Positions 1-10,976 are shown, counted from the first letter of the stretch. The stretch: 64,000 nt of DNA from Adineta ricciae (GCA_905250025.1 CAJNOJ010000016.1:496001-560000); one strand, 5' to 3'. Numbers and translations: made by a program. Notes: a model not told the origin generated them from the sequence alone.

Positions 1-49
1 TTGCGGTAGTGGCAATGGATTTTGATGCTTTTGACGAATACGTTGAACA

Positions 50-1835
50 GACGTAGGTGAAGTTGGCAGCAGATTCCAATCCTTCCATCAGCGATTCGCA
101 CAGGAGTGCGTTCCAACTACAGCTCGACGAGCTCTATCCATAGGTCACCGTGGAAACCTCATAGGTCCAGCCAAAACCTAGCAAAACCCAAAATATCGGT
201 TTTTCAGTCGTTGCAATTTATGTGAAATAGACACGACGAGTTTTATTGAATGTTGTTTGATAATCTATTTCATCAAATAAAAGTAAAGTCATTTTTAAAT
301 ATCAACAAATGATGTATATTTTTCGTAAAATATTGACAGATTACCATGTTTGGTTTTTGACAAACGGTATTCTAACAGTTATGTCTGGAGAAACGAAAAC
401 ATGTACTTTTTTTTTATTAGCGAGCAGGACACCCTCTGACTGTACGGTCCTAAAGGGACCATTAGAAATTAACTTTGAGCAATCCAAAAGATATCGAAAT
501 ATAAAATATAAACAAAATTACCCACGCACAGGCAAAGATGAAAAAGTGCAATATAGATGCACCTAGACGAACCAATGAAAACAAAAAACGAAGCAAATAA
601 GATAGAGAGACAGAGAGGGAGAACCCTCTAAGGGTTAACCTGAAATTGATCGAAATGTTAAAATGTCGAAAGCAAAAATATCGAAAATCAAACCGTCGAA
701 AACAAAAATGAGAGCGCAGATAGATGTGTGAGATTGAGGGTGAGGGTGAAGAACAATGCCTTTCTCAAACTAAATCATTCGCACCTTGTTCATCTTTCGA
801 TGTTTGTATGATTTGCGCATTCGATATTTTTAAATTCGATATTTTTACTTTCGACATTATTCAGTAGAATCCCTCTAAGTCGCAGTAAGCAGACAGAAAA
901 GAAAAGGCCCGGATTTTCACATTATGCAGGGAAATGAAGTAAAAGCTTAAGCAGAGTTCATGTACCAACCCTCACCCCAGACAGTTCCAAGCTTAATCGG
1001 TTCCACTAATTGTAGTGAGAGTTTCCCGTCGAGGTGCTACCTCCTTGACCATATCTATGTTGAATGTTTTCCTAAAATTTTCGAACGCTTTGCTTTGTTG
1101 CATTAACTGATGCTGCACGTTCATCATCTGTTCTTTTATCTTCCCATCTGTATCTTGGCTTATTGATGTAATTGGCACTCTGTGTTTGGTAACATCATTA
1201 TCCAGGGCCTGCACCTTTTTAGATACGGCCGCTATAATCCCATACATGTATAACTCGACAGCAAAGTTCGAGTATTAAACTTTCAACTTCGAGTTTTAAA
1301 CTTTTAAAATTTAGATCGATTGATGCTCGTGCATTGCTTTTGGGTTGTGGAATAGGGTGAGGGTGAGGGTGTAGCGAAGGGTGTTCCAGCGTACACATAA
1401 CAGTGAGGGGATTGCGGAGAACATTCCCGGCGACGCAGCCGAGGGACAGGGCGACGGAGTGCTGTAGACTACAGAGCAAGCCGAGCGCTTAGGGCACTGC
1501 GCTCCAGGAAATACAAAAAGGTGCGGCGTACGAAAGGGTATTCTAAGCTACCAAACTAAGCGACGATGACACAGAGCGTAGTGTAGGCTACCGCACGCAG
1601 AAACAACGCGAAATCTCTCGCTCATTCGCCGCCAAACCATCCTGCAACAGCATCTGCCTGCAAAGATTGCAAATTTTACCTTAACTAACTTAGAACTTCA
1701 AACTCGAAGCTTCGAGTTCTAAAGTAGAACAGTTAGAATTCGAAGGAAGTTTTAATACTCGAATCGAGTTAACGACTTCTACACTACTCATCGCTGATGG
1801 AAGGACTCAAATCCGCTGCCAACTTCATTTACGTC
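50..1835. repeat. Stretch bounded by ~46 bp inverted repeats
   Basis: The sequence at 50-96 reappears inverted at 1790-1835; by eye about 39 of 45 positions agree. The interior has no convincing gene. It holds shorter inverted elements: a TTCGAGTATTAAACTT-type motif near 1251 recurs inverted near 1745-1770, and short TCGAAA/TTCGAT motifs recur at 650-860. The left arm and the bases after it (to about 145) resemble the palindrome family at 6519-6985, sharing GGTGAAGTT, TGCGTTCCAAC and CGAGCTCTATC. It could be a non-autonomous DNA element or a decayed inverted-repeat transposon. I could not recognise a target-site duplication. Confidence 0.5.
1355..1371 (+). repeat. Short GGGTGA repeat run
   Basis: Just under three GGGTGA units in a row. 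A two-unit run lies at about 738-749, and a CCCTCACCC stretch near 970 is the same motif on the other strand. It resembles a short interstitial telomere-like tract but is too short to call. Confidence 0.35.
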
Positions 1836-1839
1836 ACAC

Positions 1840-3407
1840 AAACTATTATATATCGAAAACATTGTAGCATATAGTGTTGAGAAACATCACACATGTCAGT
1901 TTCACGTAGTCGCATTACATCCACGTCACAGAAAATGATATCTGTTTTGTATTTTTCGATCAAGCATGAACGGTAATGGAGGAGTTTATTCCCTTTTCTG
2001 AAAGAAAGAGTTATAACGTCATAAATACAGTCACTAAAATGCATAAAGTTTGTTTCCATCATGCAATCAGGTTGCAGCATTTTATGAATCACTTAAAACT
2101 TAGCTATGGTGATTAGGAAATGGTTGCTAGAAGGTAATTGCAGTCGAGAATCACGAACCCGTATATAGTTCTTTCCAAAAAAACGTTTCAGTCTCGTTTT
2201 GTGCGACAAACAGTCGTTTTCTGCAAAAAGAAATTTCTTTTATTTATGAGGGCTAACTGAAGGATTCTCGGGATTCAAGATCATGAATCCGATATTAGTT
2301 TTTTAATAATAGGTTTGTTCTGTTTTTTTTTAGACGAAGGATGATTCTTCTGCAACGAAGCTTTTTTTAGGCAATAGTGTATTAAGGAGCAATATGTAGA
2401 ACAAAACGAAATAGCTGACTGACGTCCGATTGTTGGATCTCTATAGTCATCAGCATATCAATGACAACACAATTATGTAAACAGCTATATTACACAAACA
2501 TCATCTGCTGCCAACCATTCACAGTAACGCTTCCTTCCTCAAGTGTTAACTTTTTAAGAAGGAAATGCATTGATTCGTTTCGAAACTATGGTTCTAAACT
2601 AGATGAAAGAGTTAGAATGTACATGTGACGAATAGCCGTGAGTGACCGACCGAAGGGAGCATGACGAATGACTCCACATTTATTTGAGTTTGTTAGAGGA
2701 GATAAAATAACTGAAAGTAAACTAATTTTTTTATTTTGAGTAGTCGGAAGATAGTCGATGAATAAATGTTTAGACAGTGTTCGTTTTGCTTCCATCCTTC
2801 AACAGATGAATTGAAAGTAATTCGACACGAATAAAGTAGAAAAAAATTAAAAGGAAAGGATGTGCATAGAAGTGACTTCAAGTCTAAACAGATTAGATTG
2901 CGATCTAACTGATTTTTCATCTACTACTTTTCTAATTCTTTTCGAGAAGGACCACCGAGTCGAACGGATAACCGCTACTGGTCTTAAGACATCATATAGG
3001 AGGATTTCACGGATGAGTCATGACAACGAAGAACAAGAGAAACGACGAGAAGAATGTTTTTCTGCCCTTTGACGACATCCGTTTATCATTATAATCCAGT
3101 TGAAGAGTGCATGAACGATTTTGAAAGAGAAATCCATTTTTCATATCCTCTTCATCTATGAAAAAAAGATGGATGACGTCATGTCGGTTGTATAGAAATG
3201 GTGACTACGTATATTGAATCGCCCTGAGACAAAGAGAGATCATTACATTCACCTTACAATAGTTTTTTCTCTTGCGTTCCGCAGAAGGAGATTTTTTTGC
3301 CTCACTCTCTATTCTTCATTTTGTCATAGTCACTACACTTTTTTACAATTTTGCGGTGCGTTTCAAATTTGGTTCTTCCGCTTCCTTATTTCCCGTTAAT
3401 TCTAATA
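1840..3407 (+). repeat. Upstream part of segmental duplication, copy A
   Basis: Positions about 1840-2000 and 2995-3407 match 8565-8720 and 8731-9133 with scattered substitutions and small indels. The roughly 990 bases between (about 2000-2995) have no counterpart in copy B. This is the 5' flank of nuclear receptor copy A. No further coding region was recognised in it. Confidence 0.7.
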
Positions 3408-4635
3408 ATGAATGAAACAGAAACAACACAACAGCGAGAAACAACTGCCTGTATTTGTAAGGTTTGTGGTGAATCTGCTCAATATTCGTACTATGGCGCC
3501 ATCGTTTGTCGTTCATGCAAAATTTTCTTTAGACGAAATGCTCTGAAGAAATCGGTTCGTAGTCAGACATTAACAAAAAAAACATCTGTTCCGAATCGTC
3601 TCATTTTTGTTTAGACACTTTCGCCATGTGATTATGACGGAAACTGTGAAATCAATATCAATAATCGTCGGATATGTGCATATTGTCGATTAGCAAAATG
3701 CTTTGCCATGGGTATGATGAGTGATCTGATTCGAGGTCCTCAAACTACAAAACATCGAAAAGCTGAGAGCAACACTTCGACAGTAACAGCTTTAGCCAGA
3801 ATACATGAACCTTCATTGGTAAAAAGGCATCTTTTGTTTTTCATTCCATCTTGTCACATCTGATGATTGTGTTTATGTTTAGATTCCCACCGTGAACCTA
3901 TTACGAGCAGATCAATCTACATTGAGTGTCGATCAATGGAATCAAATATCGAACCTAGTCCATTGTTTTGACGCTTACAGTGGTTTTTCGTTTGTTGAGA
4001 ATTTTGTGAAGGAGCAGGATATGCTACCATTGAAGGCTCGATTTAAATACACATCAGTGAGTAACTTTTTCACGTCAGTGATGACAAATGTTCAACTGGT
4101 TTTCGAAAAGAATCGTGATTTTCTTTCGTTATCTGTACATGATCGAAGTACATTACTCCATCATACAGTCGAATACACTACGGGTGTCGGTGTTGCTTCT
4201 ATGCTGCATCACGTGCAATTATATGCAAATCCGTCCTTTGTCAACTCTGCCGAACTTATTTTTCGACCATCAGCAGTTGCATCATTTGTTCGTTTAATTG
4301 ATCAACTTGATCCTGATGTGACAGTGGTGAAACTGATGTGTGCAATACTTTCTTTTATGACATCTAGGTATACTACCTACTCGGCAGCAGTCGCTGCTAA
4401 TTTATCGAATGTGACCGCAGTGATTCGAGCTCAAGATATGTATGCTGAACTGGTATGGCGATATCTTCTTTACAAATACAACTATCGTGATGCCGTTCTG
4501 CGTTTTTTCAATTTGATTAAATGCTTTTTTCTGATGAACGACTCAATCGCTGAAGCGTATGAAACACGAAAATATGCAGATATGATAAACTGTGTGATCG
4601 AAGCAACGGAAGAAGCAAACACTTGTCGAAATTAG
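3408..4635 (+). CDS. Nuclear receptor, copy A (three exons)
   Basis: Ligand-type nuclear receptor, a zinc-finger transcription factor. I join exons 3408-3554, 3615-3818 and 3883-4635, which give 367 residues with consistent phase. The first finger reads CKVCGESAQ..GAIVCRSCK followed by FFRRNALKK. The second finger, in exon 2, has cysteines spaced as PCDYDGNC..RRICAYCRLAKC. Exon 3 encodes a mostly helical ligand-binding domain of about 250 residues, with LSVHDRSTLLHHTVEYT in the usual central helix region. Exon 1 could end at GTTCGT (phase 0, used here) or nearby, so that join is the least certain. A near-identical paralogue lies at 9134-10363. The last 14 residues differ sharply between copies. 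I cannot assign a subfamily. Confidence 0.85.
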
Positions 4636-5003
4636 CAGACTTCACTTTTTGGTCTTAATAAATCATCACTCATCATCTGTTACGTCAAAAACAAAGCAGG
4701 ATTCTTCTCTAATCTCACATGACGACGTCGATCTTATGTCGTCTGATGCATGACTGCGAATTTCCTTTTTCATTTTCCTTCGCCTGTTTTGTGCCGAGCC
4801 AATTCAAAGATGGTGTGAATATATTGAACAAGTACAAAGCAATCACTTTATTAATGATCAATTATGAGCAAATAAAGAACGTAAAAAGAAAATATGACTT
4901 GTGAAAAGACAAAGGAAAAGTGAAAATTTGACCGAAACGTTAAACGCCACCTTGATTATCTCACGTACATCATGAGAATTACACCAAACGGTGAACATAT
5001 CCA
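4636..5003. other. Intergenic, no gene seen
   Basis: Between nuclear receptor copy A and the nucleotidyltransferase-like gene, which converge here. A TTAATAAAT near 4655 could serve as poly(A) signal for the receptor. A 61-codon open frame on the plus strand (4719-4904) has no recognisable feature. Confidence 0.5.
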
Positions 5004-5980
5004 TTACTTGACTTCTATTGGCATATACACTTGTTTTTTTTCTTTTTTTTCACGATGATCAAAGTTGATTTCTTCGTATAGGTTTTGGTAATACTTTTCG
5101 TAAACATGTTGTGTAATACAATCGAAGTTGTTATTCTTTGCATAGTGGACGTCCAGATCGTGAATGAGAATCAAGTTGCATATATTCGCATTATCTAACA
5201 AAAGACGTAATCATATTTGAACACTAAATGCACAAACTCACCCATCTTTTTCTTTGCTATCGCTGCCTTCGTACATGGACGACCAATATGTGCCCCCCAG
5301 GTCGAGCAATCCCATACTCGGATCCAATATAGGATTTTATCAGATCCTACAGGAATTCGACGGATCCGAAACATGGATTTTCTAAGGGTCATCATAGAAT
5401 ATAGCTTAAAAGATCGCTCATAAAATTTGCAACAACCAACGGGATTTTTTGACCTGGGCTTGAGCTTTGTGAGAACTAATACTAAAAAGGAAAAGAAGAG
5501 GTCTTGACAGTTTTGTTTGTATATTTAATTCTTACTTGGGAGAGTACAGAACTTAATATCTGCATCACTTTCGATGCTATTTGATTCTGTTGGGTGATCG
5601 CCAAAAACAAGTGATGACAAAACATCAATGGGCAGAAATGCTTCATGTTGGAAGCGGATACAAAGACCGTCGCCGATGACTTTTTTGTAGCCGATTTCAA
5701 TCAATATCTAACAGGTTATATGTGAAATGACCGCTAAGCAGAATGGATAACTTACTGTTTTGGCTCTTTCGAAGTCGTCTTCGTGAACGATAATATCAAT
5801 GTCCATTGTGTTTCGTACGAGTTGGTGAAAAATGAGAGCGTAACCGCCTATGATGTGCAATCGTATTTGTTGAATCTTGAATAAATTGCTAAATCGACAA
5901 GTGGACCTGAACAATAACCCTTCGTGTGTATTGAAATGCATGGCGTTTCGAAAAATATCTGCGAAAGTCAAAGATGTCAT
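5004..5980 (-). CDS. Nucleotidyltransferase-fold-like protein (four exons)
   Basis: Exons 5756-5980, 5536-5707, 5242-5481 and 5004-5194 join with GT/AG ends and consistent phase to 275 residues. Around residues 38-60 the sequence IIGGYALIFHQLVRNTMDID carries the GG-x-A and R-x-T-x-D-x-D pattern of minimal nucleotidyltransferase (MNT/AbiEii-like) folds. Exon 2 continues with hydrophobic strands (ILIEIGYKKVIGDGLCIRF, then LPIDVLSSL), as in that fold. Exons 3 and 4 are unrecognised and exon 3 looks compositionally odd. The start is the first ATG in frame; an acidic open stretch upstream (about 5985-6060) may be an earlier exon. Substrate and role are unknown. Family assignment is inference from the motif only. 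Confidence 0.5.
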
Positions 5981-6518
5981 GACGGTGTATGATAATACAA
6001 GTAACGCTCGTCTGTGGACTCGCTCAGCTCTTTCTCGTACAAATCATCCTCTATAATATCACTGAAGTTTCTGTTTATATAATATGTAAAACCTGATTTG
6101 AGATTCGTAATTCTCGACTTCAAAAACCCTTCGGTCAAACTTCACCAAAAAACAATTTTTCCGTAAAAAATAACCCTTCTCCTAAAAAATTTGTTTTATG
6201 AAAAATTTTAAAAAGCTAACATCAGATTCCTGTTCCTCGAGATTGAAAACCATGTAGTCAAATTTCATAGAAAAATTTTTTTTTGTAAAGACGGCTCTTT
6301 GTCTAAAAAATCATTTTTTACAAAAAATTTCGAGAAACTAACATCAAACTTGAATCCCTTGACCCAAAAAATCCCTTTGTTGAAATTTCATGAAAAAAAA
6401 TTTTTTTTTCGTAAAAAAAACTGGGTCTGTCTCAAAAAAATTTTTTTTTATGAAAAATTTCAAAGAGATGACATCAGATTCGAGTTCCTCAACCCAAAAA
6501 AGCACGTTGGTGAAGTTA

Positions 6519-6821
6519 GCACCATATTCGAGTAAAAGCTTCCCATATTCGTTCAGGAATGCGTTCCAACCGTTCCAAACAGCGTTCCACGTAGAACTCA
6601 ACGAGCTCTATCTGGTGGTATGCTCAGTTTTCCCATAACTCGAGTTTTTATTTTTAGGCTTCTAATAACGGCAGTACTGATCCGAAAAACCAAAGTTGGG
6701 ACTAGGTCGCAACTGAGCATACCACTAGATAGAGCTCGTTGAGTTCTACTTGTAACGCTGTTTGAAACGGTTGGAACGCATTCCTGAACGAATATGGGAA
6801 GCTTTTACTCGAATATGGTGC
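6519..6821. repeat. Large palindrome, 111 bp arms, 81 bp spacer
   Basis: Arm 6519-6629 is the near-perfect reverse complement of 6711-6821; only a few differences are visible. Both contain GAACGCATTCCTGAACGAATATGGG or its complement, split by short substitutions, and an AACTCAACGAGCTCTATCT core. The spacer 6630-6710 shows no feature. Arms this long and this similar could form a cruciform or hairpin and suggest a foldback element or a recent inverted duplication. Confidence 0.8.
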
Positions 6822-6894
6822 CAGCATTTTATTAAAAAAATGAAGTATTTTGTAATTTTTTTAACTATCGTTTCAACTACGGAAAATATAAACA

Positions 6895-6985
6895 CACCAT
6901 TAGATAGAGCTCGCCGAGTTCTACTTGGAACGCTGATTGGAACGGTTGGAATGCATTCCTAAACGAATATGGTGCTAACTTCACC
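6895..6985 (-). repeat. Third, deleted copy of the palindrome arm
   Basis: Same orientation as the right arm 6711-6821, with about 90% identity, but missing roughly 20 bases. The missing part lies between two GAATATGG copies present in the full arm, so loss between short direct repeats is likely. It extends further (GCTAACTTCACC) to match the sequence just outside the left arm. Confidence 0.7.
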
Positions 6986-7329
6986 GACGTCAAAAAAGCC
7001 TTTCGTCAGTCTTCACAAAAAAAAATTTTTTTCATGAAAAAATGGTCCTTTGTCTCAAAAAATTTTTTTTACAAGAAATTTGGAGAAACCAACATCAGAT
7101 TTGAATTCCTGGACCCCGAAAGCCCTTTGGTAAAATTTTATTAAAAAAAAATTTTTTTCTAAAAAAATGGTTCTTTGTCTAAAAAAGTGTTTTTTATGAA
7201 AAATTTCAAAAAAATAACATTAGATTTGAAGTCTCCGCATCGAAATACATCTGGAAATGTCTTTTCGGAAAAATCGATTTCCAATGTTTTTTTGACCCTG
7301 CGGACATACAAGCAAACAAGCAAGCAAAC

Positions 7330-7924
7330 CATTTATGTTTCTAAGACTCTTCTCTACGAGAAAGAGAATATTGTTAAACAATAATGTTTATGTACGTATT
7401 GCTACACAATTGGGCAATATTTCACAGGAAATGTTCGTCAAATATGATGAATGAAGTTCGGCCGGCTAGCGCGGAATAGACAAACGATGTATGTAGGACA
7501 GAGATTTAATTTAGAGCAATTGGCAAAATGAGATTATCCAATATCACTGGGCGACATGATAATAATGAATGAATGTTTTCATTCCTTTTTATGTGATTTG
7601 TTGAATCGTACACGATATATATTCGACTTTATGAATATGTCAAAATTGCCTCTAGGCCTCATGGAAATCAATAGTACAATAAATAAGCTGTTGCTCACTT
7701 CAACAACACTGACTGAGTGTTGTAACTAAATCCAAATTGGAATGACTACACTTGCCTTTACTTCCTTCATATTTGTGATAACGAGATGAGTGGCAGGGGT
7801 AACGCTTACAGAAAACACGAGAATGATTTTATTGCAGTGATTCAGAGTAAACAGGATTCGAACGAAAAGTAGAGCAAAACGGAATTAAAGCTAATGTCAA
7901 CTGATACGAATTCGACCAGCTAAA
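7330..7924. other. Intergenic, no gene seen
   Basis: AT-rich sequence after the tandem repeat array. It includes a short AGCAAACAAGCAAGCAAACC run at about 7310-7330. No coding exon, RNA gene or repeat was recognised in the remainder. Confidence 0.5.
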
Positions 7925-8164
7925 ATGCTACCTATTCTTACAAAAGCTGCGTCGTTGAGATCCACATCACCCTACCATATCATTTCAGGTACATTCAGTC
8001 GGATAGAAACAGTCACTTTTGTTATGAAACATATACCATTTTACAAACTGGACGCTGATCAACAATGGCAGCATCAGCACTTCCAGATGGTACTTGAACA
8101 CGTATTCGGGTTTACATTTGGTATATGTGAATGAAACTGAGGAGCATTCAACGCTGCAACCATG

Positions 8165-8491
8165 TCAAAACGTGAACGAAGTGTTCCACAAGCTGTGTAA
8201 CCCACCGCAACTATACATGAAAATGAATGTAGAGGAGAGAGTTCGTAGTGAAGAGTGTATACCATCAAAGTGTGTTCGTTCTCCGCGGTATGTATTCGAA
8301 TCACCTCCACCTGATCCTGAACCTCCATGGCACAGACCACTCTGACAACAAACTCTACAAAAAGCATCACCACTTCCACAGTATCCACATTGTGACATAC
8401 ACATACTCGAATCTAGACATTCAGTTCGATGTTCAATATTTATTTTATTTGCTTTCACAGAAATCAACAGTCCAACAATATGTAGACTCAA
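8165..8491 (-). pseudogene. Cys-rich, hevein-like fragment
   Basis: The open frame contains CGYCGSGDAFCRVCCQSGLC followed by a Gly/Ser-rich linker. This matches the second half of a hevein (CBM18) chitin-binding domain, whose usual end is CG..D.YCG..CQSGPC. The expected first half is only partly visible (ECLDSSMCMSQ). The frame starts with a non-ATG codon and no clear exons flank it, so this is either one exon of a spliced gene or a gene remnant. The real hevein-GH19 gene at 49010 has the same type of domain. Low confidence. Confidence 0.3.
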
Positions 8492-8564
8492 AAGTATCTT
8501 TTAAAAAATCATCCAGTGCAATATGTGAGGTCTTCAAAAATCTTCATCTTTGGTCGTTGTCAGA

Positions 8565-9133
8565 CAGACTATTATATGTCGAAAACATTGTAGCACAGAG
8601 TTGAGAAAGATCACACAGGTCAGTTTCACGTAGTCCCATTACATCCACGTCACAGAAATCGATATCTGTTTTGTATTTTTCAATCAAGAATGAACAATAA
8701 TGAAGGGTTTATCTTATGTGTGACACATACAGGACGACTTCACGGATGAGTCATCACAACGAAGAACATGAAAAAGGACGAGAAGAATGTTTTTGCGCAC
8801 TTTGACGATATTCATTTATTCTTATAATCCAGTTGAAGAGTGCATGAATGATTTTTTCAAGAGAAATTCCTTTTTCATATCCTCTTCGTCTATGAAAAAG
8901 AGATGGATGAGGTCATGTGGATTGCATAGAAAATCTGGCGATGTCTGTTAGGTCGCCTTGACAGAGAGAGAGAGATCATTACATTAGTTTTCTTTTCTCG
9001 CGTTCGGCAGAAGATGTTTTTTTGCCTCGCTCTCTATTCTTCGTTCTGTCAGATTTAGTACACTTTTTTTACACTTTTGCGGTGCGTTTCAACCTGTGTT
9101 CGCCTGCTTCCCTATTCCTCGTCATTTCTAATA
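8565..9133 (+). repeat. Upstream part of segmental duplication, copy B
   Basis: Matches copy A at about 1840-2000 and 2995-3407. The join in B at about 8720-8731 corresponds to the missing ~990 bases of A. It directly precedes nuclear receptor copy B. No other coding region seen. Confidence 0.7.
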
Positions 9134-10363
9134 ATGAATGAAACAGAAACAACACGACAGCGAGAAACAACTGCCTGTATTTGTAAGGTTTGTGGTGAAT
9201 CTGCTCAATATTCGTACTATGGTGCCATCGTTTGTCGTTCATGCAAAGTTTTCTTTAGACGAAATGCTCTGAAGAAATCGGTTCGTACTCAGAGATTAAC
9301 AAAAAAAAACATCTGTTCCAAATCGTCTCATTTTTATTTTAGACACTGTCGCCATGTGATTATGACGGAAACTGTGAAATCAATATCAATAATCGTCGGA
9401 TATGTGCATATTGTCGATTAGCAAAATGCTTTGCCATGGGTATGATGAGTGATATGATTCGAGGTCCTCAAACTACAAAACATCGAAAAGCTGAAAAGAA
9501 AACTTCGACAGTAACAGCTTTAGCCAGAATACATGAACCTTCATTGGTAAAAAGGCATCTTTTGTTTTTCATTCCATCTTGTCACATCTGATGATTGTGT
9601 TTATGTTTAGATTCCCACCGTGAATCTATTACGAGCAGATCAATCTACATTGAGTGTCGATCAATGGAATCAAATATCCAATCTAGTCCATTGTTTTGAC
9701 ACTTACAGTGGCTTTTCGTTTGTTGAGAATTTTGTGAAGGAGCAGGATATGCTACCATTGAAGGCTCGATTTAAATACACATCAGTGAGTAACTTTTTCA
9801 CGTCAGTGATGACAAATGTTCAACTGGTTTTCGAAAAGAATCGTGATTTTCTTTCGTTATCTGTACATGATCGAAGTACATTACTCCATCATACAGTCGA
9901 ATACACTACGGGTGTCGGTGTTGCTTCTATGCTGCATCACGTGCAATTATATGCAAATCCGTCCTTTGTCAACTCTGCCGAACTTATTTTTCGACCATCA
10001 GCAGTTGCATCATTTGTTCGTTTAATTGATCAACTTGATCCTGATGTGACAGTGGTGAAACTGATGTGTGCAATACTTTCTTTTATGACATCTAGGTATA
10101 CTACCTACTCGGCAGCAGTCGCTGCTAATTTATCGAATGTGACCGCAGTGATTCGAGCTCAAGATATGTATGCTGAACTGGTATGGCGATATCTTCTTTA
10201 CAAATGCAACTATCGTGATGCCGTTTTGCGTTTTTTCAATTTGATTAAATGCTTTTTTCTGATCAATGACTCAATCGCTGAAGCGTATGAAACACGAAAA
10301 TATGCAGATATGATAAACTCTGTTCTCGAATTAACAGAATTCATGAGTACTTTTCGAGGTTAA
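9134..10363 (+). CDS. Nuclear receptor, copy B (three exons)
   Basis: Paralogue of the gene at 3408-4635 with the same structure: exons 9134-9280, 9343-9546 and 9611-10363, again 367 residues. The two-finger DNA-binding domain and helical ligand-binding domain are conserved. Differences over most of the gene are few: for example I to V in the CKVFF box, a Y to C and an M to I in the ligand-binding domain, and a few residues just before it. The final 14 residues diverge strongly (SVLELTEFMSTFRG against CVIEATEEANTCRN), while the intron sequences stay nearly identical. That pattern fits a young duplicate homogenised by gene conversion. The 3' flanks are unrelated. Confidence 0.85.
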
Positions 10364-10976
10364 CAAACTTTTTTGTAGTAAATGTATTATCTCTTGAAGT
10401 TCAAATAAAACTCAGCAATTTTTCCCATTGCCTTTTGCTCCCTCAAAGTAAATCTTACTTTACCCGGAAATTTATCAATATTCTCCCTTAATTAAGAAAG
10501 TTCTAGAGTGAAAACCAATTCAACTGATACTATTTAACTCTTCACAAATCACGGTTGAGCCTAATGTGTAATCAAAGACTGATAGTTGTTTATTGATCCA
10601 TTTTCTCTCTAGATTTATGTTAAACATCATATTCAATATCAGGTTAATCAGTTTGTTCGAAATCAATCAGTTACAACACGAGCTGTCAATGTTTGCAGTT
10701 TAAGTTAATTGAGCGAAATTATTTCATTGTCGTTGAAGATTCGCCAATGCCAGACTGTTGGCAGTATCAAATAAAACTTTCATTTTCGCATCAATGAGTC
10801 GTTCAAGACCATCAACACGCCTAAATATAATCACAAACTGTCAGAATATGAAAATTATTAATCTTTTCCCTGTTACTTCTGTAAATGTGCCAGCTGTACA
10901 TCTATATCGACCATATTTTGTATTGAATCATTTCCACCACTATTCACTGAACTATAAACGAGAAGAAACTACACTT
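10364..10976. other. Intergenic, no gene seen
   Basis: Lies between the convergent nuclear receptor copy B and ERG channel genes. TCAAATAAAACT at about 10399 is a likely poly(A) signal for the receptor. A 74-codon frame at 10758-10982 has no protein-like features. Confidence 0.5.

Larger units (their letters stand above)
6120..7260 (+). repeat. AT-rich ~125 bp tandem repeat, interrupted
   Basis: Five copies of an AACATCAGATTTGAATTCC-type motif lie at 6218, 6340, 6470, 7091 and 7216. Spacing inside each block is 122-130 bp. Each unit has long A and T runs around TTTCATGAAAAA and a GTCTAAAAAA box. The array splits into about three units on the left (6120-6510) and two on the right (6990-7260), all in the same orientation. 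The palindromic element 6519-6985 sits between. Open frames read through here are low-complexity artefacts. Confidence 0.75.

Noticed and set aside
6299-6638. Open frames rich in Lys, Phe and Asn in the AT-rich array
   Set aside because: They are translations of the A and T runs of the tandem repeat.
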